Below, piece after piece: positions 56,014-63,758 of a stretch of DNA of 64,000 nt. Below the pieces are notes generated by a model that made no database searches, had not been told where the DNA came from, and saw only the letters and a list, made by a program, of their open reading frames with translations. The stretch's first letter is position 1. Every line of letters begins with the position of its first letter. The stretch comes from Bacillota bacterium (GTDB taxonomy: Bacteria > Bacillota > Clostridia > Acetivibrionales > DTU013): NCBI GenBank assembly GCA_023418915.1, contig JAEZYU010000038.1, positions 186,001 to 250,000 of the forward strand, written 5' to 3'. The translations under genes and the position numbers were made by a program.

Positions 56014-56021
56014 TAACAGAA
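56014..56021. repeat. target-site duplication, left copy
   Basis: TAACAGAA immediately left of the element, identical to 59921-59928. Confidence 0.9.
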
Positions 56022-56191
56022 GGTTATATGCAATCTTATGTGGGTTTTATTTTTATGACTGAAATAATTGTTAAACGTCATTTTGTGGGCCCCGCTTTTA
56101 AAGCCATTTTCGTAGAATTGTGGGGTTATTTCAAAGCTCCTTCGGATTATAATAATTTTGTATGGATAATTTAAGCCAAAGGAGGCCCTGT

Positions 56192-56503
56192 ATGAGAAAG
56201 ATAAGCCTTGGTAACTATTACAAAGCTTTTGACCCTGACTATATACCCCACCATACTCCATTTACTGATAGGCAACTTCGCATCGTTTATGGAGAATATG
56301 ACCCGAAAGTCCGCAAGAATGAAGTTTCGGTAATTTTAAAAAAGGCGGAAGCCTTTCAAGACAACAAGATTACAGAAATTGTACTCGAAAAATATGAAGT
56401 TTTGTTGTTTGGTGAACACTACCAATGTAAATATACCGTTGAGGAAGCAAAGCAAAGGCTCCAAGCCATGACCCCGTTTGAAATAAACTGGGATAGCGAA
56501 TAA
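56192..56503 (+). CDS. element-borne protein of unknown function
   Basis: 103 residues from the ATG at 56192 with AAAGGAGG 6 nt upstream. An ATG at 56162 lacks a site. The sequence is acidic and basic in alternation (DRQLRIVYGEYDPKVRKNEVSVILKKAEAFQDNKITEIVLEKYEVLLFGEHYQCKYTVEEAKQRLQAM) with predicted helices and no membrane segment. I do not recognise a family. Its stop lies 2 bp from the stop of the convergent transposase, and both lie inside the element ends, so it is mobile-element cargo or an accessory factor. Confidence 0.75.
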   Translation: MRKISLGNYYKAFDPDYIPHHTPFTDRQLRIVYGEYDPKVRKNEVSVILKKAEAFQDNKITEIVLEKYEVLLFGEHYQCKYTVEEAKQRLQAMTPFEINWDSE

Positions 56504-56505
56504 TC

Positions 56506-58023
56506 TTATACCAATCTTCTTTCGTCCAAAGCATTAAGCAAGACCTCAATACTTGTGCAGTTGCCAGTAGCTAATATTTCTCTTGTTTCAAACATTTCAT
56601 TAAAAGAAAATGACCAAGACGATGTATACGAAACACTAATAGGGATATCGTCGGATACTACTTTCTTCCTGGCATAAATGGGTTCTTTGTAGGCAGGGCA
56701 GTAAAAGAGAACCTTGTATCTTAAAACCTCAAACCCATAGCCCTTACCAACGGTGTTGATTTCTTTAATAACACGGTTTCTGCCTTCTGTCGCTGCATTT
56801 GTATAACGAACATCGGAATCAAAGTAGTTTAATATGTATGGTTTCCAATCCTGACTTAAAGTTTTCTTAAAGGTATAAAATTCATCATAGGTGACATCAT
56901 CTTCTGGCAGAAGTTTAAGCCATTCATTAAGGTATTTTTCTGCTTCTGAGCGTGTTTTTGCATCATATATGTGTTCTGCCCCCATTTTAACAATGCGAAG
57001 AGTGTTAAGTTCTGGAAAGGTTTCACAAAGCTCTGTCATAAGGTTAATTCTATAGGGTTTTTCTGCCAGGGATTTATTCCCAAATTTAAAAAGTTTTGCG
57101 TTTTTACCAAGCAGAGTTAAGAGTTTATCTTTTTGCTTTTTATCCTCCCCATCTGGAAGTTTGGCCACTTGTACTTTGAGGCTTTGAAATATCCGTTTTC
57201 TTGCGGCTTCTGTTGCTGATGTTATATGCATAAAAACATGAAATTTATCAACTATGATTTTAACCCCTGGTAGAATTTCTTCAACTAAGCCCCTGTAGCC
57301 ACGGTCCATGTCTATGGTTACGTATTTGATGTTTTTATCGTAGCCAATCATGCTTTCAATAGATTTAATCATAGTGTTACGAGCATTATCTGTGGTTATT
57401 TCAAGAAGTGTACCGTTTTCAATATCCGTAAAAATACCGCACATCCTACCGTTAAGATGGTTTTCATCTAAACCTAACACCCTTGGTGCGACAAGGATGC
57501 GCTTTTTTTCAAGTATATAGCCATATTCTTTTAAAATATTTCCAATGGTATTGGGAGCTAATCCATATTCTTTTGCAAGTGGAGCAAAAGGTTCCGCCAA
57601 GGCACGTTTTTGGATATGCTCATACAACCTGTTTGTAAACACGCTGTTATTTTTAACAGACTCCAAGGGATAAACAAAGGTTATGCCACAAAGCTCTTCC
57701 TGGCACTTATACCGTGGCAGGGTAAGAGAAATATCAATACTTGTCGGACCAATGCTGTAATCGTGGATGTATCTATCCTTTATCATACCGTGTTTATGAT
57801 AATTAAGTGACCCACATTCAGGACAACCGCCATTATAGCGGTCTTTCTTGGGTTCAGCACAAACCAGAAGGTGGTTTATGTCGCCGTTAATAGTGAAACA
57901 ATCCGTTTCTTTGATATCGGGAAGATTTAAATTTGGTATGGGTCTATATTGAAAAAGCTCAGGCGTCATGTTTAAAATATTATCCTTTCCCTGTTGTGTG
58001 AGTAACTGCTTTAACATAAACAT
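56506..58023 (-). CDS. ISL3-family transposase
   Basis: 505 residues. It has an N-terminal zinc ribbon (CPECGSLNYHKHG, with a second Cys pair CQEELC), an HTH (FAPLAKEYGLAPNTIGNILKEYG), then a DDE catalytic core: D in VLGLDENHL (about 188), D in YVTIDMDRGY (about 239) and E in NAATEGRNRVIKEI (about 416). It is longer than compact ISL3 enzymes (about 430). The promoter places transcription start only about 4 nt before the ATG at 58023, with no ribosome site, so it may be leaderless. An internal ATG at 57969, after AAAGGA, is the alternative. It catalyses cut-and-paste or circle transposition of the surrounding element. Confidence 0.93.
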   Translation of the reverse strand: MFMLKQLLTQQGKDNILNMTPELFQYRPIPNLNLPDIKETDCFTINGDINHLLVCAEPKKDRYNGGCPECGSLNYHKHGMIKDRYIHDYSIGPTSIDISLTLPRYKCQEELCGITFVYPLESVKNNSVFTNRLYEHIQKRALAEPFAPLAKEYGLAPNTIGNILKEYGYILEKKRILVAPRVLGLDENHLNGRMCGIFTDIENGTLLEITTDNARNTMIKSIESMIGYDKNIKYVTIDMDRGYRGLVEEILPGVKIIVDKFHVFMHITSATEAARKRIFQSLKVQVAKLPDGEDKKQKDKLLTLLGKNAKLFKFGNKSLAEKPYRINLMTELCETFPELNTLRIVKMGAEHIYDAKTRSEAEKYLNEWLKLLPEDDVTYDEFYTFKKTLSQDWKPYILNYFDSDVRYTNAATEGRNRVIKEINTVGKGYGFEVLRYKVLFYCPAYKEPIYARKKVVSDDIPISVSYTSSWSFSFNEMFETREILATGNCTSIEVLLNALDERRLV

Positions 58024-58033
58024 GTTTACATTT

Positions 58034-58062
58034 ATTATACCTATTATGCGTTGTGTTTACAA
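58034..58062 (-). promoter_or_regulatory. transposase promoter
   Basis: Minus-strand TTGTAA (58057-58062), 17-nt spacer, TATAAT (58034-58039). The predicted start is about 58027, nearly at the ATG. Confidence 0.65.
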
Positions 58063-58123
58063 GGTTTTGTCGGTGGCATAATACAAATCTCAATAGTATA
58101 ATATATTGGTGTTTTGAAACATA

Positions 58124-58152
58124 TTGTTGGCGAAGCCATCTTTGTATATAAT
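58124..58152 (+). promoter_or_regulatory. promoter of the element's XRE gene
   Basis: TTGTTG (58124-58129), 17-nt spacer, TATAAT (58147-58152). It is divergent from the transposase promoter, with the two -35 boxes about 60 bp apart, so the XRE protein could control both. Confidence 0.65.
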
Positions 58153-58176
58153 ATAACTATAAGCGAGGTGGACCTA

Positions 58177-58386
58177 ATGCAAATATGTTACAATAAACTT
58201 TGGAAACTTTTGATTGATAAAGGGATGACCCGTACTCAACTTCGCAAAACTGCTCATATAGGAACGAACGTATTGGCAAAAATGGGTAAAAATGAGTTTG
58301 TTAGTATGGAAATACTGGCTAAAATATGCGAGGTTCTTGAATGTGACATAGGCGATATTTGTGAATTTATGAAAAAGAGATTGTAA
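58177..58386 (+). CDS. small XRE/Cro-type regulator carried by the element
   Basis: 69 residues from the ATG at 58177, 5 nt after GAGGTGG. An ATG at 58114 lies upstream of the promoter and is rejected. The whole protein is one HTH: CYNKLWKLLIDKGMTRTQLRKTAHIGTNVLAKMGKNEFVSMEILAKICEVLECDIGDICEF. It is a paralogue of the XRE protein at 14784. It sits divergent from the transposase and upstream of the convergent methyltransferase. Control of transposition or cargo expression is inferred. Confidence 0.88.
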   Translation: MQICYNKLWKLLIDKGMTRTQLRKTAHIGTNVLAKMGKNEFVSMEILAKICEVLECDIGDICEFMKKRL

Positions 58387-58576
58387 CCTATGGCTGAAAG
58401 ATGCTTGCTGAAGTAAGAAATAAGTTTGAATTTAAGCCGAACTACTGAATATGTATGATATTAGAAAGAAAAAGGCTCCATATAGAAATACGGAACCTTT
58501 AATTCCTAAGATTAAGTGTTATATCAATATGTTGCTTATATATAATTATTTGCGAAAAAAACTAATACAGGCACTT

Positions 58577-59275
58577 TTACTTTTTTGTAGCTGTAATCAA
58601 TACAAGTGTCAAATAGTTTTCAATATCTGCATCGTGCAGTTCATAGTCAGCGGTTAGCCTCCAAAGTGCTTTTCCATCAGGAATATCTTCAGCATGCTTG
58701 ATGGAAACAAGACCAGTTTTTTCCCACATATCACGCCACCACTTCGAACTGTGAAAAGCATACATGTTTCCATCCCAATGCGGTTTCATTGCTTCAGGTA
58801 AACCATTGCTGAATTCTCTTGTAAGTCCTGGACTAACAATTCCAAATTGTCCGCCTTGTTTTACCAGTTTTGAGTAGATATCTGGGAAATAGGTTTCATC
58901 AGTTCCATAGTAGTGATACGAATCAATACTGATTGCCGCATCGAAAAAGTCATTAGCGTATGGTAGTGAATGAGCTTCAGCATGAATTGGAAATACCGTA
59001 TCGGCTACTCCCATTTCTACAAACCGTTTATAATTATCTGATGGGCTTATCCATAAATCGTTGGCAAATACAGTTACCCCAAATTCCTTTGCAAGAAATA
59101 TTGATGTCAAACCAATGCCACAACCCATATCTAATACACGCATCCCTGGCTTTAAATCCATCTTTTCGCATAGTAACTCGATAAGCCACATAGCATTTGG
59201 TCCGAGCATCTTATTTTCTTTAAAAAATTTCTCGTAGTTTCTATAATACTTTTCGCAACGTTCAAAATTCCTCAT
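58577..59275 (-). CDS. class I SAM-dependent methyltransferase carried by the element
   Basis: 232 residues. Motif I is RVLDMGCGIGLTSIF (46-60), with the strand-2 end in VFANDLWISPSD and motif IV-like FDAAISIDSYHYYG. The C-terminal half has WWRDMWEKTGLVSIKHAEDI. It resembles cyclopropane-synthase-like or small-molecule methyltransferases, not a DNA methyltransferase: no DPPY/NPPF catalytic motif. AAAGGAG precedes the ATG. It is transcribed toward the XRE gene. The substrate is unknown. As element cargo it may give the host a selectable trait such as modification of a toxic compound or of a target, which is inference. Confidence 0.88.
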   Translation of the reverse strand: MRNFERCEKYYRNYEKFFKENKMLGPNAMWLIELLCEKMDLKPGMRVLDMGCGIGLTSIFLAKEFGVTVFANDLWISPSDNYKRFVEMGVADTVFPIHAEAHSLPYANDFFDAAISIDSYHYYGTDETYFPDIYSKLVKQGGQFGIVSPGLTREFSNGLPEAMKPHWDGNMYAFHSSKWWRDMWEKTGLVSIKHAEDIPDGKALWRLTADYELHDADIENYLTLVLITATKK

Positions 59276-59777
59276 GTTTAAATCTCCTTTGAAATATTAT
59301 TCTTTACAAAAAGTTGCCTTTCTTTAAGGTAAAAGAATAACATGCAAAGGCGATACCATAACATCAATACTGCCTTTAGCCTGTTATTCTAAAACCACCT
59401 TAAATACAATGCTCTTTACGATTATCATCAAACCACATCCTTCCAATTTTTATTATTGTCATTGTAGCATGAGTTTGACTGATACTACAAGTTAAAAAAC
59501 AACTATAATCATTCCTACTACCCTAATCTAATGGTTGATAACTATCGACCATAAAGAAAAACAAGAAAGAAATGAGACTACCACGGTCTGTTGTAGATAA
59601 TAAGTAGGGCATTGAAAATATTTTTTTGCCTCCAAACCTCAGTTAACCCTATATATTGCACGCAACACATACTTAGAGCTTCAGCCTGACAAATATGCTC
59701 TTTTCTATCGTATTATGTAATCCCCGTAACTCCAGAGGGAACAAAAAACAAAAAATTTAGGGCATTTCCAAATTAAG

Positions 59778-59913
59778 CCCACATAAGATTGCATTGAAAA
59801 CGTTTTTCTCACAAAATTAAATAAGTAGTTTTCCCACATAGAATTGCAGAGAAAACTACTTTTCTTTTTGCTTTCATTTTGGCTATAATTGTTAAAACCC
59901 ACACGAGAATGCA
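59778..59913 (-). repeat. three end-like motifs in the right terminus of the element
   Basis: On the minus strand, TGCAATCTTATGTGGG (59778-59793), TGCAATTCTATGTGGG (59833-59848) and TGCATTCTCGTGTGGG (59898-59913) are spaced 55 and 65 bp apart in the same orientation. The outermost is part of the terminal repeat. The innermost is identical to the left-end motif at 56029-56044. They may be subterminal transposase-binding sites or relics of nested ends. The rest of 59276-59920 is non-coding and AT-rich. Confidence 0.8.
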
Positions 59914-59920
59914 GATAGCC

Positions 59921-59928
59921 TAACAGAA
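59921..59928. repeat. target-site duplication, right copy
   Basis: TAACAGAA immediately right of the element. The following 92 bp to 60020 hold no gene. Confidence 0.9.
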
Positions 59929-60020
59929 CAGTTCACAGTCCTTCACTCCTTCACCCGTCGTTCGCTACTTAACTGGTCCATTGGTTAATTGGTATAATCC
60001 CACTGTATAAGGTTACAGCA

Positions 60021-60554
60021 TCAGCCCTTTTCTGTTGACTTTCGGTCATTTTGATTATTTACGTCTGACTTTTCCCTGAACAATGCCTTCAGCTGCATGC
60101 ATTCGTCATATGGAAGCCCCCATATTTCTGACTTTCCATCTTCGTCAGAACAAGTCAGTGCAAGCTTATATTCATATTCACCATGCAATAAATCCCAGTC
60201 CTTATGATGATAAAGCAGCAGTGAGTATGTCTTTCTCTCTCCCTTATCATTTGCAGAAATAGTCAGCGTATAATGAACAGGGTACATCTCACCATAAGTA
60301 GGTCTGTACTGTTCGCTGATATAGCTTCGTCTTGCCGTATTGATCAGATCCATAACTACAGACCATTCGTCCCTGTCAATAACAAATTCAGGTTTATCAT
60401 AACCAAATTCAGCAGTCAAAATCATATTTTCTATATTTTCCAGTACCAATTCCGGACATCTGGCATGCGGTCTAGCAATAAGTATAATTGCTGCAGAAAG
60501 CAATACCAAAACTAATATAATTGATGCTAAATATACAGTTTTCCTGTCCTTCAT
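60021..60554 (-). CDS. membrane-anchored protein of unknown function
   Basis: 177 residues. One N-terminal membrane segment (about 7-27, VYLASIILVLVLLSAAIILIA) with a basic start suggests an anchored extracytoplasmic domain. The body has WSVVMDLINTARRSYISEQYRPTYGEMYPVHYTLTISANDKGERKTYSLLLYHHKDWDLLHGEYEYKL, a beta-rich domain that I cannot assign. There is no lipobox. It begins 3 bp after the stop of the P-loop kinase gene, so the two form an operon. Confidence 0.7.
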   Translation of the reverse strand: MKDRKTVYLASIILVLVLLSAAIILIARPHARCPELVLENIENMILTAEFGYDKPEFVIDRDEWSVVMDLINTARRSYISEQYRPTYGEMYPVHYTLTISANDKGERKTYSLLLYHHKDWDLLHGEYEYKLALTCSDEDGKSEIWGLPYDECMQLKALFREKSDVNNQNDRKSTEKG

Positions 60555-60557
60555 ATC

Positions 60558-61046
60558 TCACACCCAATCATTTTTATACCAAACATCCATTTCATCCTGC
60601 GTCGGCTCTTCAAACATACGCCAAAACTTATGTGCAATATTGTCATCAATATAGTAGTCGTTATTAGCACCAGCAGTCAAAGCTTCGTTTCTCTTTTTAA
60701 GATTTACCCTCCATACATCATCAGCAACATCAACGTAGTGCCATTGCGGTGTGACTCCATGCTGCCTGTAAAAATCATTGGCTTCCCTCCTATCGGTGCG
60801 CTGCCAGAAACCAAAATCCATTACGACATTTATTCCAGCACTCAATACTTCCAATGACTTATTGAACAGGTATTTCATAGTGCGATCAACAATCTCATCA
60901 TGGTTTTCACCAATACTCTGACCGAATAATGAAAGAGTTATTTCATCGCAGGAAAGTAAAATACCCCTCATTTCCTTAAGAAGGCTTTTAGCATATGTAG
61001 TTTTGCCTGAACAGATTTTTCCGCAAATAAGAATTAATTTAGCCAC
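60558..61046 (-). CDS. P-loop ATP-binding kinase-like protein (zeta-toxin/AAA_33 type)
   Basis: 162 residues from a GTG at 61046 (GGAGG 5 nt upstream). It starts AKLILICGKICSGKTTYAK with Walker A GKICSGKTT (9-17), a SCDEIT motif (substrate-side Asp) and VVMDFGFWQRTDRREANDFYRQHG, as in AAA_33/zeta-like kinases that phosphorylate small molecules or nucleotides. It lacks a recognisable antitoxin partner, so it is probably not a toxin. It is translated together with the downstream membrane protein. Confidence 0.82.
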   Translation of the reverse strand: MAKLILICGKICSGKTTYAKSLLKEMRGILLSCDEITLSLFGQSIGENHDEIVDRTMKYLFNKSLEVLSAGINVVMDFGFWQRTDRREANDFYRQHGVTPQWHYVDVADDVWRVNLKKRNEALTAGANNDYYIDDNIAHKFWRMFEEPTQDEMDVWYKNDWV

Positions 61047-61265
61047 CACAACCTCCAGTTTATTCTCCCCAGTTATGCTCAAAATTTCAATTATGGAGAG
61101 TGGTTTTCAGGCAACAATTCAAAATTTATCATTTTCATTATACATAAAATGGTTTTTCTCGAATTATCGCAACCTCATGTGAAACTAACGCTCTCCTTTC
61201 TTGAAATTTTGAGCAGATAGCCCTACTTGTGACCAGCCTCGCTATAATCCAAGTGAATTGCTGTT

Positions 61266-62660
61266 TCAGAAATCATAAATATAGTCCCCGACTTGATGTA
61301 ATATTTTATCAATAGGCTGTGAGCCATCAACCATTATGACAGGGCAGGTTATTTGCTTCAGCCAGTCCATATGAGAAAGCCGGCTGCGCTGTTCATATCC
61401 AGCAGTGTCATACCTTGCTGCCCATTCGATGAATTCCGTATGGTTATCATACATATCTCCACCCGGCAGGATACGGTCGCTGAAATGGCGGTATTCACGC
61501 TCTTTTAACCGTTTGATTCTTACCGGTGTCGGTGTATCAACAAAAATCACCAGATCGAAATCCGGTATAAAAACATCGCCCCAGTCGCAAAGAGAGCCGC
61601 TGATCACACATTTTTCAGTCCTTGCCATGTCATCTGTCAACAGCTTTCGCCGCTCTACTGCCTCACGCTTAGTTGTGTATGGCGGATCAGTTGGCTGCCA
61701 GAAATAATCGTCGGAATCAAAATGTGCATACCCGAGTTTTTTGCTGATCGCTCTGCCGAGCGTAGTCGTCCCGGAGCCTGAAGCACCAAGAATGTGAATG
61801 ACCTTTGTATGCGCCATCTCAATCTCCGTTTGGAAAAACTGCTCCACAAACCGCACCTTCTCGCTGATTTCATCTTTTGAGAGCTTCATTGCGGGTGGTG
61901 TTACCACCCATTTGTCCTCCACATCATCCAAACGGCGGATAACAGCAGAAATAACTCCTGTAAATTCAGCGACCGGATACTCAACGCCAAGTATATAAGC
62001 ATCCTGTTTACCGTCGTCGCCTGCGATGATCCCATCCACGAAACCATAATTTGCGGTATAGAATATAGTATCTGTTTTCGGATGGTATGTGCCAAGCGGG
62101 CGATCAACAATTACTTTGGCTATCCTGCCCAGATATCTCCATATCAAGGCATCACGCAAAGCCCTTTTGATAAACTCTTCCTTTCCTTCGGTGTAGGCAA
62201 TTCGGTCATCCTTGCATTTATGCATTAGGCCAAGCTTAATCCTTTCATACTCTTTTGCCACATCGGGACAGTGGTTCAAGTAATCACGAAAGTTGATATA
62301 ATCCTGCCACTGTTTGCTTCCGGCCTTTACGACGTGGATATGGTGTGTTCTCGTATCCGCCTCAAAGTCGCCGCATACAAACAGGACATCATTCTCTACA
62401 GCATGCTGCCGCAAATGAAATCCCCATTTTTCAAGAACAGGAATCAACGGATACACATCATCATAGCTATTCACCGAAACAGCAATGTCTATGATGGGCT
62501 TAGCACGGATACCTTTTATCGAGGTACTGCCGACATGCTGGATATCAACTGCCGCTGTACCAAATATGTTTTTGAGTTTCTCTACTGTCGAAGCTGCATT
62601 CTCTTCCCAGCTTTTTTCATGGTCATGAAGCTCAACAAGTCCTCTTTTTAATCCGATCAT
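61266..62660 (-). CDS. triple fusion: GrpB nucleotidyltransferase, inorganic pyrophosphatase-like and P-loop kinase domains
   Basis: 464 residues from the ATG at 62660 (GAGGAC 6 nt upstream); a TTG 11 codons earlier is rejected. Residues 1-175 are a GrpB/UPF0157 domain (QHVGSTSIKGIRAKPIIDIAV, with GSTS and D58 of the nucleotidyltransferase fold). Residues about 176-285 resemble a small pyrophosphatase-like protein (WRYLGRIAKVIVDRPLGTYHPK, NYGFVDGIIAGDD, VISAVIRRLDDVEDKWVV). Residues about 287-464 are an adenylate-kinase-like domain with GASGSGTTT and FDSDDYFW. A Met (EIEMAHTKV) marks the last joint. Each part is found as a separate gene in relatives. The joint function is unknown. Confidence 0.85.
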   Translation of the reverse strand: MIGLKRGLVELHDHEKSWEENAASTVEKLKNIFGTAAVDIQHVGSTSIKGIRAKPIIDIAVSVNSYDDVYPLIPVLEKWGFHLRQHAVENDVLFVCGDFEADTRTHHIHVVKAGSKQWQDYINFRDYLNHCPDVAKEYERIKLGLMHKCKDDRIAYTEGKEEFIKRALRDALIWRYLGRIAKVIVDRPLGTYHPKTDTIFYTANYGFVDGIIAGDDGKQDAYILGVEYPVAEFTGVISAVIRRLDDVEDKWVVTPPAMKLSKDEISEKVRFVEQFFQTEIEMAHTKVIHILGASGSGTTTLGRAISKKLGYAHFDSDDYFWQPTDPPYTTKREAVERRKLLTDDMARTEKCVISGSLCDWGDVFIPDFDLVIFVDTPTPVRIKRLKEREYRHFSDRILPGGDMYDNHTEFIEWAARYDTAGYEQRSRLSHMDWLKQITCPVIMVDGSQPIDKILHQVGDYIYDF

Positions 62661-62818
62661 GGTTTTGTCCTCACACAAATCCAACAAATCCAACTCAGCA
62701 GAAATAAATCCTCTATGTCTGAGCAGCTTTGCTTAATCTTTCTCATTGTTTCTTCCGGAGACATTATTCAACCTTTACTCAGCGCTCACACAGCATTATG
62801 GATTTCCAAAGGCTTTGT

Positions 62819-63280
62819 TTAATCACCGCTCGATCTTTGACTGATGAATTCCCGGATAATTCCCTTCACCGGCGGGCTCAGGTTCTCGGGCAAACTGCTG
62901 AATGGAAACCACCTGAGTTCAGAAACCTCATCAATATCAGCTATCAATTCACCTTCAAAATCATCACATAAAAATACAGTGTCGACGACATATACTTCGT
63001 CACCATTGGGATATACATAATGAAGCTCAGGTCCGGAAAAAACGCCATACAGCTGCATTGAATTAGCCTTCAGGCCTGTCTCTTCACACAGCTCCCTCTT
63101 GGCTGCGTCTTCGAGACATTCGCCCAACTCAAGACATCCCCCGTGGTAGCCCCAGCACCCATTGTCTTTACGCTTCTGCAGCAGTATATATCCATCGCGG
63201 ATAACAATTACACTGGCCCCGCAGATAAGCAAGGGTTTTGTTCCTATCATAGACCTCATTGTCTTAATATAACTGTTCAT
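62819..63280 (-). CDS. Nudix hydrolase
   Basis: 153 residues from the ATG at 63280, which has GGAAAGGA upstream at long spacing; an upstream start at 63358 is less likely. The Nudix box is complete: G48 CLELGE CLEDAAK RELCEETGL (48-70). CWGYHGG before it and PELHYVYPNGDEVYVVDTVF after it are typical of small nucleotide or ADP-ribose hydrolases. It hydrolyses a nucleoside diphosphate linked to a moiety X, with magnesium. It lies 158 bp upstream of the GrpB fusion on the same strand. Confidence 0.9.
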   Translation of the reverse strand: MNSYIKTMRSMIGTKPLLICGASVIVIRDGYILLQKRKDNGCWGYHGGCLELGECLEDAAKRELCEETGLKANSMQLYGVFSGPELHYVYPNGDEVYVVDTVFLCDDFEGELIADIDEVSELRWFPFSSLPENLSPPVKGIIREFISQRSSGD

Positions 63281-63472
63281 AGATAAGAATGATCCTTTCC
63301 TTATGTCGAAATTTTTCAGACTAATTTCCACTAAATCGGCAGATGGATTTCCATCCACATTACTACAATTTGTAATGAAACAGCTTTTAACCAGCCATCA
63401 AAGTTCATCGCCTAAATAACTCAAAATTTTCATGGGGCGATAAAGGAATTTCGTCGTTTCGTAATGCAAAAT

Positions 63473-63503
63473 AAAAGGCACATAGAAAAACCTTCCATGT
63501 ACC
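63473..63503 (-). terminator. probable terminator of the gene at the right edge
   Basis: Minus-strand GGTACAT pairs (one G-U) with ATGTGCC across a 13-nt loop and is followed by TTTTATTTTG. It lies about 260 bp past the stop at 63759. The stretch 63281-63758 otherwise shows no gene. Confidence 0.45.
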
Positions 63504-63758
63504 ATCTATTATATATTATTCACAAGTCATTAGCCATATTTCATTAAGCATCTGTCGAACTAAACCCATATAAAACATTCCATGTTATTGATTTACTACC
63601 TAGCCAGCTGAAAACTGCAAATAAAAACGCTTCCCCTCATGGCTGGATAACATGCCCCTGCTGTTGCCCTAAGGCTCGTTGATCGAAAATATGCTTATCT
63701 ATTTGCCTAAGTTATACGCAGGTTAATTACCACAACACAGCAATAGGTTCTGATATAC

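Larger units (their letters stand above)
56022..59920. mobile_element. complete ISL3-type insertion element with cargo genes (3,899 bp)
   Basis: The ends are imperfect inverted repeats beginning with GG. Left: GGTTATATGCAATCTTATGT then GGGTTTTA (56022-56049). Right, read inward on the minus strand: GGCTATCTGCATTCTCGTGT then GGGTTTTA. 23 of 28 positions match. The element is flanked by the same 8-bp sequence, TAACAGAA, on both sides, and 8 bp is the usual ISL3 duplication length. It contains an ISL3-like transposase, a convergent 103-residue unknown gene, an XRE regulator and a SAM methyltransferase. Transposase coding sequence and both ends look intact, so it may be active. It landed between rsgA and an unrelated gene and disrupts no visible gene. 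Confidence 0.93.

Noticed and set aside
55956..56261. 101-residue minus-strand frame across the left end of the element
   Set aside because: It spans the insertion junction and terminal repeat, so it cannot be an ancestral gene; composition is AT-rich noise.
60558..61046. Zeta toxin of a toxin-antitoxin pair
   Set aside because: No small antitoxin gene is adjacent; the partner is a membrane-anchored protein, and the fold also fits harmless small-molecule kinases.
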